A stretch of DNA of 64,000 nucleotides from Rhizobium sp. WYCCWR10014. GTDB taxonomy: Bacteria; Pseudomonadota; Alphaproteobacteria; Rhizobiales; Rhizobiaceae. The position numbers and the translations under genes are program-made. The stretch spans positions 124,001-188,000 of the forward strand of contig NZ_LXFU01000030.1 of assembly GCF_001657485.1 (NCBI RefSeq), read 5' to 3'. Shown one piece after another: positions 1 through 10,643 of this stretch (the stretch's first letter is position 1; every line of letters begins with the position of its first letter). The notes beneath the pieces were generated by a model. The model was not told where the DNA came from. It made no database searches and worked only from the letters and a program-made list of their open reading frames with translations.

Positions 1-598
1 CATCCGCGAGCGTGACCGGACCGCTGACGCGAGGCGCACGGTTGGCAGCCTTTTCAGATGCGGGTTGGGCATTGGAAGGACGGGCTTTATCTCCGCTGGA
101 CGGAGGAGGTCGCACAACCGAAAGTGCTTGCTTCGGAGCCGTCCAGACATTGTCGTTCGATGCATGGAAGGAAACGGAGATCCCGTTAAAGGTTTTCAGC
201 AGCGCCAAACTTGGCAAGTTGATCCTGCTGAATTCTATCGGCAGGGATTCTGTCAGAGGATAACTCACGGCATTTTTATAGCTCGAGAGTGGAATAACCG
301 CCGCCTTCCTTGCCGCTGGTACCCTCTCGTCCGCCTCGTCCTGCGGCTGAACCGTAGAACCGATCGCGCTGGTGTCGTTCACTGGTGCGGCGTCGGGAAG
401 GTCGTCGGCCGGTTGCTGTTCTGCATTTGGGGCCTCTTGCTGGTTTGACAGAGCACTTTTCAGATAGAGCGCGAATCCCGTCAAAAGGAGCGAAAAAAAC
501 AGTGGGACCCTTGAATGTTTGTCCTCGGACTTGAGCACATACCGGTCGTGCGGATCGTCTTCTATCTTGGCGGATTTTGTTCCCTTTACCTCGATCAT
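1..598 (-). CDS. Membrane-anchored protein coupled to the type I exporter (3' end outside window)
   Basis: The frame opens with ATG at 598 and stays open to the window edge, so about 199 N-terminal residues are visible. Its ATG overlaps the TGA of the upstream ABC exporter (ATGA), which implies translational coupling. The first 30 residues are charged. One hydrophobic segment follows at about residues 31-47, then a Pro/Gln/Asp/Glu-rich linker at about 51-95. The last visible residues (NRAPRVSGPVTLAD) resemble the start of cadherin-like or RTX-associated modules in rhizobial proteins, but this is memory, not a search. A HlyD-type adaptor is expected at this place. I see no adaptor features in the visible part, although one could follow outside the window. 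It may be an accessory secretion or surface protein; function unknown. Confidence 0.75.
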   Translation of the reverse strand, partial: MIEVKGTKSAKIEDDPHDRYVLKSEDKHSRVPLFFSLLLTGFALYLKSALSNQQEAPNAEQQPADDLPDAAPVNDTSAIGSTVQPQDEADERVPAARKAAVIPLSSYKNAVSYPLTESLPIEFSRINLPSLALLKTFNGISVSFHASNDNVWTAPKQALSVVRPPPSSGDKARPSNAQPASEKAANRAPRVSGPVTLAD

Positions 599-2391
599 TC
601 CGACATCCTCGCTGTGATGCGTGACCCGACCTGAGTCGCGCCGGCGGGTCTGCTGAAGGTTTCTGTCGCCGATGGCTTGAGGATTTCGTCCTTCGGACCG
701 AACGCCACCATCTTTCCGTTCTGGATAACAGCAACCGTATCGACCGCCGCGAGAGCGCTGGGTCGATGGGCGATCACGATCGCGATGCCGCCGCGGGCGC
801 GAACCGCCTTGATCGCCTGGGTGAGTGCCATCTCCCCCTCCCCATCGAGGTTCGAATTGGGTTCGTCCATGACGACGATGAAGGGATTGCGATAAAGTGC
901 CCTTGCAAGGCCGATGCGCTGCCGCTGCCCGGCCGAAAGCGAAACGCCTTGAGGGCCCAAGGCTGTGCGATAGCCGTCCGGCATTCGCACGATCATCTCA
1001 TGAATGCCTGTCGTTTGGGCCGCGTCGACAATAGCACGGGCGTCGACCTCTGGTTCCAGCCGGGATATGTTTTCTTCGATCGTCGCATCCAGCAGCGCCA
1101 CATCCTGCGGCAGATATCCCACATGTTGACCGAGATCGGCGTCCGACCACTGCGTGAGTTCAGCATCGTCAAGCCTAACGCTGCCGCGAAGGGTCGGCCA
1201 GATGCCGGTCAGCGCGCGTGCGAGCGTCGTCTTGCCGCCGCCGCTTGGCCCTATGATACCGAGCGCCTGTCCCGCAGCGATCTCGAAACTGACTTCACTG
1301 AGCAGGACCCTTCCAGAGCCGGGAGCAGCCACGGTCATCTTCTCCACCTTCAGCGAGTGGGCAGGTGCAGGCAGTGTCATCGGAGGTACGGTTCCCGCCA
1401 GTGCTATGACCGTCTCCTTCAGCCGAATGAACGCGGTGCGGGCAGCAACAAAACTCTTCCAATTTCCAATGGCGAGATCGACGGGAGCAAGCGCGCGCGC
1501 CGAGGCAACCGAAGCGGCGATGATTGCGCCAGCCGATAGCTCGCCCTGGATCGTCAACCAGGCACCGAGACCGAGAACAGCCGACTGCAGGATCATCCGC
1601 AGCACACGGGATATGGCCCCAAATGTGCCGCTGATGTCATTCGTGCGGGTCTGTAGTTCGAGATGATCCTGATTGGCGCGGTTGAAACGATCCACCGCTC
1701 GTCCCGCAAATCCCATGGCCTTCAGGATGTCGGCGTTGCGGGCATTGGAATCGGCGATAGCATTGCGCTCTATTCCCGACCTGTGTGTGGCGCTTGCCAG
1801 CCGACGGGTCATGAGTTCCGTCGCGATCGTGAGCATGGAAAGGACGAAGGCGCCAGCGAAGGTGAGCGCACCCAGGTAGGGGTGAAGCATGTAGACGAAG
1901 ATCAGATAGAGGGGTACCCAAGGGAGGTCGAATAGGGCGACTGGGCCTTGGCCACCGAGGAAAGCTCGAACCGTATCGACATCGCGCCCGCGCTCCAGAG
2001 ATTCTGCTGTCGAAAAGCCGAAACGCGGCATGTCGATTGCCACCTGATGCGCCATGGGAGCGATGCGGCTGTCGAGCCGAGCGCCCATGCGAACCAGGAT
2101 TTGCGATCGGATGATGTCGAAGAATCCTTGAAACAGATAGAGGCCAATCGCCAGGGCCGAAAGTCCAAGCAGCGTGGGAACGCTGCCGCTGGTCAACGCA
2201 CGATCGTAGATCTGCAGCATGTAGAAGGAACCGGTCAGGGCGAGAACATTGATGACGCCGGACGTGATGAAGAGGAATACGAATATTCCCCGAAGTCCTT
2301 GTGTCAGTTTCTCGACCTGTTTGCGCTTGTTGCCGGTCAACGGAGTCTTGGGGCGCATGTCGTTCACCATTTCTTGCTGATGTTGGCGCAT
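595..2391 (-). CDS. Type I secretion permease/ATPase, PrtD/HlyB class
   Basis: Inner-membrane ABC exporter that would drive secretion of the RTX peroxidase encoded just upstream. The N-terminal half is a membrane domain with several hydrophobic segments. The C-terminal half is an ATPase with Walker A GPSGGGKT, signature LSAGQRQR, Walker B IVVMDEP and an H-loop in IAHRPS. There is no N-terminal C39 peptidase domain, as in the PrtD group. I chose the ATG at 2391 (598 residues) because GGAG lies 6 nt upstream. That Shine-Dalgarno sits inside a strong hairpin (2392-2420). The ATGs at 2370 and 2358 and a GTG at 2427 are alternatives. The gene follows the RTX stop by 39 nt, and its TGA overlaps the next ATG. 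Confidence 0.93.
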   Translation of the reverse strand: MRQHQQEMVNDMRPKTPLTGNKRKQVEKLTQGLRGIFVFLFITSGVINVLALTGSFYMLQIYDRALTSGSVPTLLGLSALAIGLYLFQGFFDIIRSQILVRMGARLDSRIAPMAHQVAIDMPRFGFSTAESLERGRDVDTVRAFLGGQGPVALFDLPWVPLYLIFVYMLHPYLGALTFAGAFVLSMLTIATELMTRRLASATHRSGIERNAIADSNARNADILKAMGFAGRAVDRFNRANQDHLELQTRTNDISGTFGAISRVLRMILQSAVLGLGAWLTIQGELSAGAIIAASVASARALAPVDLAIGNWKSFVAARTAFIRLKETVIALAGTVPPMTLPAPAHSLKVEKMTVAAPGSGRVLLSEVSFEIAAGQALGIIGPSGGGKTTLARALTGIWPTLRGSVRLDDAELTQWSDADLGQHVGYLPQDVALLDATIEENISRLEPEVDARAIVDAAQTTGIHEMIVRMPDGYRTALGPQGVSLSAGQRQRIGLARALYRNPFIVVMDEPNSNLDGEGEMALTQAIKAVRARGGIAIVIAHRPSALAAVDTVAVIQNGKMVAFGPKDEILKPSATETFSRPAGATQVGSRITARMSE

Positions 2392-2420
2392 GCAGCGCTC
2401 CGGCAAAGCCGGAACGCTGC
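2392..2420 (-). promoter_or_regulatory. Intercistronic hairpin between RTX gene and exporter
   Basis: Two arms (2392-2404 and 2408-2420) pair over 12 of 13 positions around a 3-nt loop. The 3' arm contains the GGAG of the exporter and ends immediately before the ATG at 2391. No T-run follows, so this is not a classical terminator. It could hide the ribosome site, stop 3' exonucleases or attenuate expression of the exporter relative to its substrate. Confidence 0.7.
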
Positions 2421-2430
2421 ATCTCACGGA

Positions 2431-5400
2431 TTACAGGTTGAAATCCGAAGTGGTGAGGTTGTGGTTCCCCTTTATGCTCAGGCGGAGTTCGGCACTGCTG
2501 TCGCCGTCGACGCTTCCCTGCACGACAGTATAGTCGCCGTCGGCACGGGCCTCATGCGTGACGATCAGTTGCGCAGGGCCACTGAGTGTCGAGGCGGCTA
2601 CCAAGGTGAAGGCCTGGTTTCCGGAGAGAGCATTGTTGGCGTCAGTGCCACTGAGGTCGATCTTGTCTCCGGGCTGGAAGCCTATGATCGTATCGCCGTC
2701 GGCGTCCGCTTCGGAACGGAACAGGAACTTGTCATTTCCTGCCCCGCCGTCGATGATGTTGACGGAAGCGTTGGCAGTGATCGTATCGCTTCCGGAGCCC
2801 GTCACGACATTCTCGATGTTCCAGAGCGTATCGTTACCCGACTGACTGCTCGATGCATTTCCTCTGCCCATGAAGCCGCTGCCGAGGTCGACCGTCAGGT
2901 TGGAGGTGATCGCCGCCATATCCAGCGTGTCGCTGCCGGCATCGCCATAGTAGACGTCATCGCCGTCGCCGGTTTCGGCAACGAACATGTCGTTGCCGTC
3001 GCCGCCATGGGCGGTGTCGTTGCCGGCACCGGTCTGGATCATGTCGTCGCCGGCATCGCCGAAGACGCGGTCAGATCCAGCGTCGCCATAGAGCATGTCA
3101 TTGCCGGCGCCGCCCAGCAGGTCGTCGTTTCCGGCGCCGCCGAAGACCATGTCGTTGCCGGCCTCCCCACTGAGGAGATCGTCACCGTCATCGCCGCGCA
3201 TGATGTCGCTGCCGGCACCGCCGGTTGCCACGTCATTGCCGCCGAATGCGACGATCATTTCTCCGCTTGCGGTGCCGAGAAGAACATCGGCTGCGGCAGT
3301 ACCGGCAATCGGGGCTCCCGTTGTTGCTTCGGGAGTCGGCGGTGTCGGCGGTGCTGGCGGCGGCGTATCGGTTTCGTCATCGCCATTGCCGTTGAATTGC
3401 GGCAGGCCGCCCTCGCTGGTGAAGCGAATACTATGCTGGTTGCCTGTCATCGTTGTCACGCCGTTCTGGTCAGTCGTGACCTCGTAATCATCGGCGGTCG
3501 CGCCTGCGGGCAGTTCGATGACGTCCTGCGGCCGCAAGGTGCCGACAATCGTGTCGTTGCCGCCGTTCGAGCGGAATACGATGCGATGCGCCGAAGTCAG
3601 AGCCGAAATGTCGATCGTATCGTCACCGGCGTCACCGTCGATGGTGATGGTGTTCAGCCGCAGACTTGTCCCGCCAAAATCCCCGATCACCTGGAACGTG
3701 TCGCCGCCGGACGTGCCAGCTCCGGACGGCTCGGCCCCGTTGATGCGGATCTCCTCGATCTCGCGCAACTCGGCAATGACGGAGGTGGCGAAATCGGTAT
3801 TGGCTCCCCGCGTCACGACGATCTCGGTTGCGGCATTGAGGCTTGCACCATTATTGCCGGCCAGAGCGTCCCATGCAGCGCGGGTGTAGATGCGGTAGGT
3901 CTCCGCGACTGCGCCATTGCCTGTGATCACGAAGGTGTCACCGGCCTGGCCCTCCGTGCCGCCATTGACGACATCGCGACCATCGGAATTGGCCAGTGAC
4001 GCCGCCGCCGCGTTGTTGGCGTTCCAGTTGAAGGTGTCGTCACCGGCATCGCCGTTCAGCGTGTCGTTGCCTGTCCCGCCATTGACAATGTCGTTGCCGG
4101 CTCCGGCATTGACTGTATCGTTGCCACCGAGGGCGTTGATCGTGTCGGCACCGCCGGTGCCGTTATGCGTCTGTCCGGCTGCAGCGCCAGTGATCACATT
4201 GCCGGCAGTGGCGAGCGTGAAGTCGGAGATATCGATGCCGGCATTATTGACACCGTTGATCTGGATCGTGCCCTGGATGGTCGAGGCCGGTCCATTCTCG
4301 CGGATGGTGATGATCGTGTTGGCGCCGCTGGCAGTTTCGAACACCCGGTTGTTGAAGTTCGCCGCCGTTACTCCCAGTCCGCTAAGGTCGATGCGATCCT
4401 GGGTCGCCGGCGTTCCACCGGTGGCGTCGAAGCTGCTGATGCTGTCAGCCCCGAAGCCGGTCGCACTGTAGATGATGGTGTTGACACCACCGCCGACATC
4501 GATCGTGTCATCGCCGGCACCGCCGATGATCGTGTCGTTGTCGTCGCCGCCATTCAGCGTGTCGTTGCCTTCGCCGCCGTCGAGCAGATCATTGCCGTCA
4601 GCGCCATTGAGCGTATCGTTGTTGCCTCCGCCAAAGAGCTGGTTGGCGGCGCCGTTGCCGTTGATCGTATTGGCGAGCGTATTGCCGCGACCGGTGACCG
4701 CCGCGCCAATGAGATTGAGGTTCTCCACCTCGGCGCGAAGCGTGTAGTCGATGCTGGCATCGACCCGGTCCGTGCCGCCTGCCGCCAGTTCCGTCACCAC
4801 GTCGCCTGCATCGTCGACGGCGTAGATGTCGTCGCCGATGCCGCCCACCATGGTGTCGGCACCAAGGCCGCCGTTCAGCGTGTCGTTACCGCCAAGGCCT
4901 GTCAGAGTATCAGCGAGATCACCGCCGGTGATGACGTTATTGCCGTCATTGCCAGTACCGACGAACTGGTCGGCATCAACACCCGTATAGGTCAGGTTCT
5001 CGACATTGGCGAAGGCCGCCAGCGTGTAGAGTGCCGCGGTCGTCTCGACCGTGTCGGTTCCGCCACCCGTGGCCTCGACGATCAGATCTTCGCCGGTGTC
5101 GTCGATATAGGTGTCGTTTCCGGCGCCGCCGACCAACGTGTCGATATCGTCGCCGCCGTCGAGTGTGTCACTGCCGATACCGCCAACGAGCAGATCCTCA
5201 CCGAGGCCGCCATTGAGCGTATCGTTGCCGTCATGGCCGAAGAGCAGGTCGAAGCCGGTATTGCCGGTCAGCGTATCGCTACCCGTCGTGCCTGCCAGCG
5301 CCGTATTGATGCCGACTGCGGCAGTCCGCTCACCGGTATCATCCGTGCTCAGTGCATAGTCGCCGGTCAGAACGTAGCCTTCGAATGTACTGCCATTGAA

Positions 5401-8400
5401 GTTGATGAACTCTACAGCCTCGCCGACTGTGTCGAAGTGATCAGTGACGGTGGCTTGCTGGCCATTGAACTGGACCACGAGATCGTCGTTGCCGCCGCCG
5501 GTCGTCACTTCGAACATGTTGAGCCCGTCGAGGGCGGCCGGCAGCGCCGGTGGCACGGTTCCTCCGACCGTGATGCGGTCGCTGCCGCTGGTTTCGTTGA
5601 TGATATCGAACCCGTCGCCGAGATTGATGACATAAGTATCGTTACCGGCACCGCCGTTCAGTAGCTCGACGGCACTAGAGAAAGCGATCGACAAGTCGTC
5701 GATACCGACAAAATCGCCGTTGTTGTTCGTGCCGGCCACCACAAAGCGGATCGCCGAATTGGCGCCGAACGGCCCGTTCAAGGGAATGTTGACCCTCGAT
5801 CCGTTGCCGGAATTCGCGTCAATGGTCTGGATCGTCTGATTGAAGTTGACCCCGTCGGCGGCGAACTGCACCGTGACCGTCTCTCCTCCATCAAAGCCGT
5901 TCTCATTGAAGGTATAGCTGACGGTGGCGGTCGACGCCTCCGACAGATTTACCGTTCGCGTGATCGTCGCCGTGCCGTTGCCGGTATCGTTGTCGTCATC
6001 GCGCAGGCGCAGCTGATTGGTGCCGTCGTCGATACGGATCTGGCCTGCCGAAGCGCTGTTTGTGCCGCTATTGTCGCCCGTCTCGACCCAGGACGACGTC
6101 CATGGTGTTGCGCCACTCGTTCCATTCAGCGCGGTGTTGTTGAAATTATCGGCGTAGCTGCCTGAAGAGCCGGCCGTGCTGGGGCCACCGACGAGGATGT
6201 CGTTGCCGTCGCCACCGTTCAGGGTGTCGTTACCGCCCAGGCCAAGCATCAGATCATCGCCAGCGGTGCCGTTGAGAACGTCATTGGCTTCCGTACCGAC
6301 GATCAGGCCGACCGCTCCATCGGTAAACTGGAGCCGCTCCACATTGCGCAGTCGGTCGGAGCCGTCGAGGTTGAGCTCGGTGACGTCGGTGACGGTGACT
6401 TGTCCATCGGCGGTTGCGCCGAACGTATAATCGGCGCGGGCGCCCTGGAAGGCGGCAGTGTCGATATCGCCGCCCGTCGTATCGGTCCGGATGGTCCGAA
6501 CGATCGCAAGTTGACCGGGATTGATCGTCCCGTTGAACATGCGAGCCGCCAATGCCGTCATGCTGTTGACCAGTTCGCTTGGTGTGCCGGTATGATTGAC
6601 GTCCTCAAGCGCGAAGACGCCGATCTGCACATCGAGCCATTTGTCGCCGTCAATGATGTCGTCGCCGGCAAGGCCTTTCATGACGTCGCTGCCATCACCG
6701 CCGAGGATGATGTCACCGGCAGAAAAGGAGGTCACTCCGGCGCCGAGCAATGCCTGAAGGCCATTGATGAGGGCGATGCCGTCGGCGTCGAGCGCGCTGC
6801 CGGCATAACCTTCTGTACCGCCTTGTGGTGCCGGCAGGCGATCAGCCGCCAGGGCTTCCGAGCCGGTGAGCACGTCGTTGAACCGGGTACCGGACAGGCC
6901 TTCAATCGACTCGTACTCATCGAGAGCGGCGTTTTCTGGCAGGATCGGCGCCTCGTCGAAGATGATCGGTATCGAGATATTGGCGTTCACTCCGAGGACA
7001 TTGTCCTTGTAGGTGGCCCAGTCGAAGCCCGACATGCCGACCATTTTGCCGCGACCAGCGCTTCCGACCATGATGTCGTCGCCGCCTTCGCCGATGAACT
7101 CGTCAAACCCGCCATCGCCGAGGAACACGTCGTGCCCGTCAATCAGGTCGTGAGCGAAGATTTCATCGAAATTGTCACCAGGGGCACCGTCGAAGGTGCC
7201 GGTCTCGATCCAGTCATTTCCCTCGTTACCAAGGATTCGTTCAGCGTTTCGGTTGCCGTAGATGAAGTCGTTGCCTGTGCCGGCAAAAACCTCCGAGCCC
7301 ATATCCGTGCCGAGGAAGATGAAGTCCTGACCGTCGTTGCCCATGACCAGGTCGAGACCTGGGCCGGCATGAACCACGTCGTTGCCGGCGCCGAGCTTGA
7401 AATTATCGTCACCACCGCTGTCGGTCACGATGTCGTCGCCGTCGCCGGCATTGATGATATCGTTGCCAAAACCACCTTCGAGCCTGTCGTTGCCGGCATC
7501 GCCGAAGAGCGTGTCGTCGCCGATGCCGGCAACGAGAATGTCGGCATCATCAGTACCGCCGAGAACAATATGATCGCCGCCGGTATAGCGGAGATAGTTG
7601 CCGTCGGGACCGACGGTGCCCGGATTATTGCGGATCACCAACGGTGTCAGGATGCCGCTTCCGGTCGGATCGCTGCTCTCGAGCACGCCGTCACCGTCGA
7701 GGTCATTGAATTGTCGCGTTTGTTCGACTTCCAGGATTAGGCCTGGGGTCGAGAACACATCGGACGGTAGATGCGTCGCGTCGGTGTTGCGCATGATCAT
7801 CGCGGCAAAGGAGTTGTTTTCCATTTCGCCGAACAGGTGCAAACCGTCGAGGCGCTGTAGATAATAGAAGCGATCGCCGCTCTGGAGCTTCTCCATCTGT
7901 ATCTCGAAGACAAAGTTGAAGGTGGAGCCCAGCATGCCGCCAAAAGGCATGATCGCTTCGGCCAGACCGCCGATCCAGAGATCGATATCTTCCAACCCAC
8001 CGAGTGAACCGCCCGCATAAGCACCGGTTGCGTTGAGGAAGTCGACCGCGTCGGCCGGCACCACGAACCCCGCCATCGTCGCGAATTTGCCGGTAGCAAT
8101 ACCCGTGATCAGTGTCAGCGCTGCGTCGCGTTTTCCCTCGATCGTCGTTTCTCCGGTGATCAGGGAATGCGTCCCATAGGCTGCAACGAAGTTGATGATC
8201 GAGGCTTCATGCTTGAGGTGGCCGGCGAAATCGACCCAGCTCTCGTAAGGCTTGAGCAGGGAATCTTCATTGGTGGCGAGGTAGAACTGCCGACGTGCCT
8301 CGTTGAGCGAGGGCACGCCTGTGTCGCGGCCACGCGCCAGGTTTATGGTCGCAAGATCGAGCGGCAGTCCGAGAAGGTTGTTACGGAGTGCGCTGGTGAT

Positions 8401-10431
8401 AAATTCATCGATCTCGTTGCCCACCTGTCGGGTCATGCCGCGGATGATGGCACCGGCCGAGATATTGGCATCGACGGTCGCGCCGGTCCCGTTGTTTTCG
8501 AACTGAAGCGGGTTCAGGAAGCCTTCAATCAGACCGATGTCATTTTCGGTGAAGCTAGGATCGTACCGATCGATCGTCTCGGTCAGCATCGAGTGGCCGA
8601 AGCGATAAACCACATGGGCGAACTCGGCGACGATCGAGGGATCGATCGTGACGTCATACCCGTCCGGAACGAGGAAAACGTTGATATTCGGCTGGATCTT
8701 GCGGGCGAATTCTTCGAACACCAGATGCTGATACTGCATTTCTGTGCCGAATTTGGCTGCCTGGAAGAGCCGTTCTCCATTCCACTCGAGATCTTGAATG
8801 CCGTCGGCGATGTTTGCGCCGGGGACCAGCCATTGCTGAATAAAGGCGTTGTCGCCTGTCGCCAGCACCACCGCTTTTGTGTGCTCCATGAGCCGGTTGT
8901 GCTCGGAATGGAACACATGGTGGACGGCGGTCAGGCCGATGTTTTCGTTGGCACGACCGTCGCCAGCGATATAGTGCGCGTCGAGCAATTCGTTGTCGTA
9001 GACGCCGGGTTCGTTGCCCGGATTTTCAAGGCCAATCTCGATGTCACCGTCGGCAAGTCCGGTCGGAACGGCGTTGTGAGCGATGTCGGCGAGGAAGGCA
9101 TGGCCGGTCAGGATAGCGTTGGCGGGCACCAAAACGCCCAGACCGCCGTTGGCGGACGGATCGCCCTCGACAAGGCCGCTTGCTGTCACCATTTGCGGAA
9201 AGCCGTTCGGGCCGCGAAGGAAGTTGCCGTAGGCATCGGTGGCAAGAAGCGGAACGTTGCCGACGTTGGCATCGACGAGCTGGATGCCCAGAATGTCGGC
9301 GGCCTGGGCCTTGAGATCCGCCCAGGTTGCCATGCCGCCATTCCCACCCTCGATAAGCTTGCCCGTCGCTACGGGATCGCCGGCGGCATTCAGTACATAT
9401 TCCCGCAGGAAAACCTGGTGAGATGGGTGTGAGGTATAGGTCTGGTTCTGGTCGACGAAGGCGGTGGTTGTATTGACGGGACGATTGGTATCATCGCCCG
9501 TTCCCACAACACCGTCCGGACCTGGTCCTGCCAATGTCGCGCGGGTGAGGACCATGAAATTGGTATTTCCGCCTTCAACGTAGAGCGGGTCATCGGGCAG
9601 CAGCGGAATGAATACGGTACCATTGCCGCCCTTGTTGACGAGATCGAGACCATGATCAAAGAACTGGCCAAACAGCGTGAACCAGGAATTGAACGGCGCC
9701 GACAGCCCCTCGTCGGGCGCGGTGTTGGTAATGACGACATTGGGACCATCCAGTTCGATGCCAGTGGCCACAAGAAGTGCCATGAGCTCGTCATCGACGG
9801 CATCCAGTGCTGTCTCAGCAGCCGCGAGGACTGCGGCGGCGGCTGCGGCCGCTTCCTGCAGCGGAACGTTGGCCGGGCTTGCCGAGGCTGCGGCCGATGC
9901 GGCCGCATAAGCGCGCTGGGCGTCCGACACGGCTTTGAACTCGTCCACGAGCGGGGCGTAGGCCGCAGAAATCTGTGCCGTGACCGTCATCTGGTCTGGC
10001 CCGGCAACAATGCCTGCCCTTTGCAAGGCTGTCAGGATGGCGGACGGGTTGCCAAGGGTTTGGTCGACGAGGAGGTTCGAAATTGTCCGGACTGTTGGGT
10101 CGAACACATCACTGGGGCCAGCGGTTCCCGGCCCGTCATTGTCGACACCGGGCGTATAGCTCACCGGCACAAGCGGTCCACCCGGGCCAGCAGGCACCAT
10201 GATAGTGCGGAAATCCGTGCCCAGCCCTTCGGGGAATTCGTTGTCGGAAGCACCCCATTCCGGGTGGTAGAGATTGTTGTAGGTGCCATCGACCGTACGT
10301 AGGCCCCAAGCCAGGTTGTAGGTGGGGATGAGACCGCCCTGGCCGAACAGCGGCTCGCCTGCGGCGTGCCGTTCCGCAATCTTGATCTGCGCCAAGATGA
10401 AATCGAGATCCGATCGAATATAGGTAACCAT
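2431..10431 (-). CDS. Secreted RTX haem peroxidase (peroxicin-type)
   Basis: A 2666-residue protein combining an animal-type haem peroxidase domain (about 250-940) with long arrays of GGxGxDxUx calcium-binding repeats (from about 955 to 2500). All key peroxidase residues can be placed: Asp259-His260 in GQFFDHGLD (distal His), Arg493 and Glu496 in AGDGRANEN, proximal His613 in RFGHSML and Asn697 in INLARGRD. The FVDQNQTY segment matches the calcium loop. An Ala-rich, probably helical, insert lies at about 170-215, an EF-hand-like DLDGDGV near 910, a beta-rich module between RTX blocks, and a Pro-rich hinge before the last block. The C-terminus resembles a serralysin C-terminal domain and ends DFNL, a typical type I secretion signal. 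I chose the ATG at 10431 because GGGGAG lies 8 nt upstream; the frame opens at 10509. Secreted oxidant, adhesin or bacteriocin roles are all possible. Confidence 0.93.
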   Translation of the reverse strand: MVTYIRSDLDFILAQIKIAERHAAGEPLFGQGGLIPTYNLAWGLRTVDGTYNNLYHPEWGASDNEFPEGLGTDFRTIMVPAGPGGPLVPVSYTPGVDNDGPGTAGPSDVFDPTVRTISNLLVDQTLGNPSAILTALQRAGIVAGPDQMTVTAQISAAYAPLVDEFKAVSDAQRAYAAASAAASASPANVPLQEAAAAAAAVLAAAETALDAVDDELMALLVATGIELDGPNVVITNTAPDEGLSAPFNSWFTLFGQFFDHGLDLVNKGGNGTVFIPLLPDDPLYVEGGNTNFMVLTRATLAGPGPDGVVGTGDDTNRPVNTTTAFVDQNQTYTSHPSHQVFLREYVLNAAGDPVATGKLIEGGNGGMATWADLKAQAADILGIQLVDANVGNVPLLATDAYGNFLRGPNGFPQMVTASGLVEGDPSANGGLGVLVPANAILTGHAFLADIAHNAVPTGLADGDIEIGLENPGNEPGVYDNELLDAHYIAGDGRANENIGLTAVHHVFHSEHNRLMEHTKAVVLATGDNAFIQQWLVPGANIADGIQDLEWNGERLFQAAKFGTEMQYQHLVFEEFARKIQPNINVFLVPDGYDVTIDPSIVAEFAHVVYRFGHSMLTETIDRYDPSFTENDIGLIEGFLNPLQFENNGTGATVDANISAGAIIRGMTRQVGNEIDEFITSALRNNLLGLPLDLATINLARGRDTGVPSLNEARRQFYLATNEDSLLKPYESWVDFAGHLKHEASIINFVAAYGTHSLITGETTIEGKRDAALTLITGIATGKFATMAGFVVPADAVDFLNATGAYAGGSLGGLEDIDLWIGGLAEAIMPFGGMLGSTFNFVFEIQMEKLQSGDRFYYLQRLDGLHLFGEMENNSFAAMIMRNTDATHLPSDVFSTPGLILEVEQTRQFNDLDGDGVLESSDPTGSGILTPLVIRNNPGTVGPDGNYLRYTGGDHIVLGGTDDADILVAGIGDDTLFGDAGNDRLEGGFGNDIINAGDGDDIVTDSGGDDNFKLGAGNDVVHAGPGLDLVMGNDGQDFIFLGTDMGSEVFAGTGNDFIYGNRNAERILGNEGNDWIETGTFDGAPGDNFDEIFAHDLIDGHDVFLGDGGFDEFIGEGGDDIMVGSAGRGKMVGMSGFDWATYKDNVLGVNANISIPIIFDEAPILPENAALDEYESIEGLSGTRFNDVLTGSEALAADRLPAPQGGTEGYAGSALDADGIALINGLQALLGAGVTSFSAGDIILGGDGSDVMKGLAGDDIIDGDKWLDVQIGVFALEDVNHTGTPSELVNSMTALAARMFNGTINPGQLAIVRTIRTDTTGGDIDTAAFQGARADYTFGATADGQVTVTDVTELNLDGSDRLRNVERLQFTDGAVGLIVGTEANDVLNGTAGDDLMLGLGGNDTLNGGDGNDILVGGPSTAGSSGSYADNFNNTALNGTSGATPWTSSWVETGDNSGTNSASAGQIRIDDGTNQLRLRDDDNDTGNGTATITRTVNLSEASTATVSYTFNENGFDGGETVTVQFAADGVNFNQTIQTIDANSGNGSRVNIPLNGPFGANSAIRFVVAGTNNNGDFVGIDDLSIAFSSAVELLNGGAGNDTYVINLGDGFDIINETSGSDRITVGGTVPPALPAALDGLNMFEVTTGGGNDDLVVQFNGQQATVTDHFDTVGEAVEFINFNGSTFEGYVLTGDYALSTDDTGERTAAVGINTALAGTTGSDTLTGNTGFDLLFGHDGNDTLNGGLGEDLLVGGIGSDTLDGGDDIDTLVGGAGNDTYIDDTGEDLIVEATGGGTDTVETTAALYTLAAFANVENLTYTGVDADQFVGTGNDGNNVITGGDLADTLTGLGGNDTLNGGLGADTMVGGIGDDIYAVDDAGDVVTELAAGGTDRVDASIDYTLRAEVENLNLIGAAVTGRGNTLANTINGNGAANQLFGGGNNDTLNGADGNDLLDGGEGNDTLNGGDDNDTIIGGAGDDTIDVGGGVNTIIYSATGFGADSISSFDATGGTPATQDRIDLSGLGVTAANFNNRVFETASGANTIITIRENGPASTIQGTIQINGVNNAGIDISDFTLATAGNVITGAAAGQTHNGTGGADTINALGGNDTVNAGAGNDIVNGGTGNDTLNGDAGDDTFNWNANNAAAASLANSDGRDVVNGGTEGQAGDTFVITGNGAVAETYRIYTRAAWDALAGNNGASLNAATEIVVTRGANTDFATSVIAELREIEEIRINGAEPSGAGTSGGDTFQVIGDFGGTSLRLNTITIDGDAGDDTIDISALTSAHRIVFRSNGGNDTIVGTLRPQDVIELPAGATADDYEVTTDQNGVTTMTGNQHSIRFTSEGGLPQFNGNGDDETDTPPPAPPTPPTPEATTGAPIAGTAAADVLLGTASGEMIVAFGGNDVATGGAGSDIMRGDDGDDLLSGEAGNDMVFGGAGNDDLLGGAGNDMLYGDAGSDRVFGDAGDDMIQTGAGNDTAHGGDGNDMFVAETGDGDDVYYGDAGSDTLDMAAITSNLTVDLGSGFMGRGNASSSQSGNDTLWNIENVVTGSGSDTITANASVNIIDGGAGNDKFLFRSEADADGDTIIGFQPGDKIDLSGTDANNALSGNQAFTLVAASTLSGPAQLIVTHEARADGDYTVVQGSVDGDSSAELRLSIKGNHNLTTSDFNL

Positions 10432-10643
10432 TTGTACTCTCCCCTTTGGTTGCACGGGAACCGCTGTCGTTCCTGCAATGCTTCTTCCGAACCCTGCGCT
10501 TGCAGGCATCGTTTGGTTTGCGAGATTTTTCTACTCGGGCGTCCAAGGCATGAATGGCCAATAGGAAAATCTTCAGCATTCTCTGCGATGATTGGATCTT
10601 GTCGCGCCGAGAGACCACGGGATAGTTCCAAAGGTCCGGCGAC

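Noticed and set aside
276..734. 152-codon minus-strand frame at the window start
   Set aside because: It is Arg/Ser-rich and out of frame with the coupled gene starting at 598, whose frame remains open to the edge.
2900..5300. Dense direct repeats resembling a CRISPR or satellite array
   Set aside because: The repeat unit is about 27 nt, in phase with the reading frame, and encodes RTX nonapeptides; there are no unique spacers of constant length.
1948..7740. Very long plus-strand frames antisense to the RTX gene (683, 499 and 446 codons)
   Set aside because: They are mirror images of GGxGxD repeat codons in GC-rich DNA; the translations have no ribosome sites and are low-complexity Asp/Val/Ala chains.
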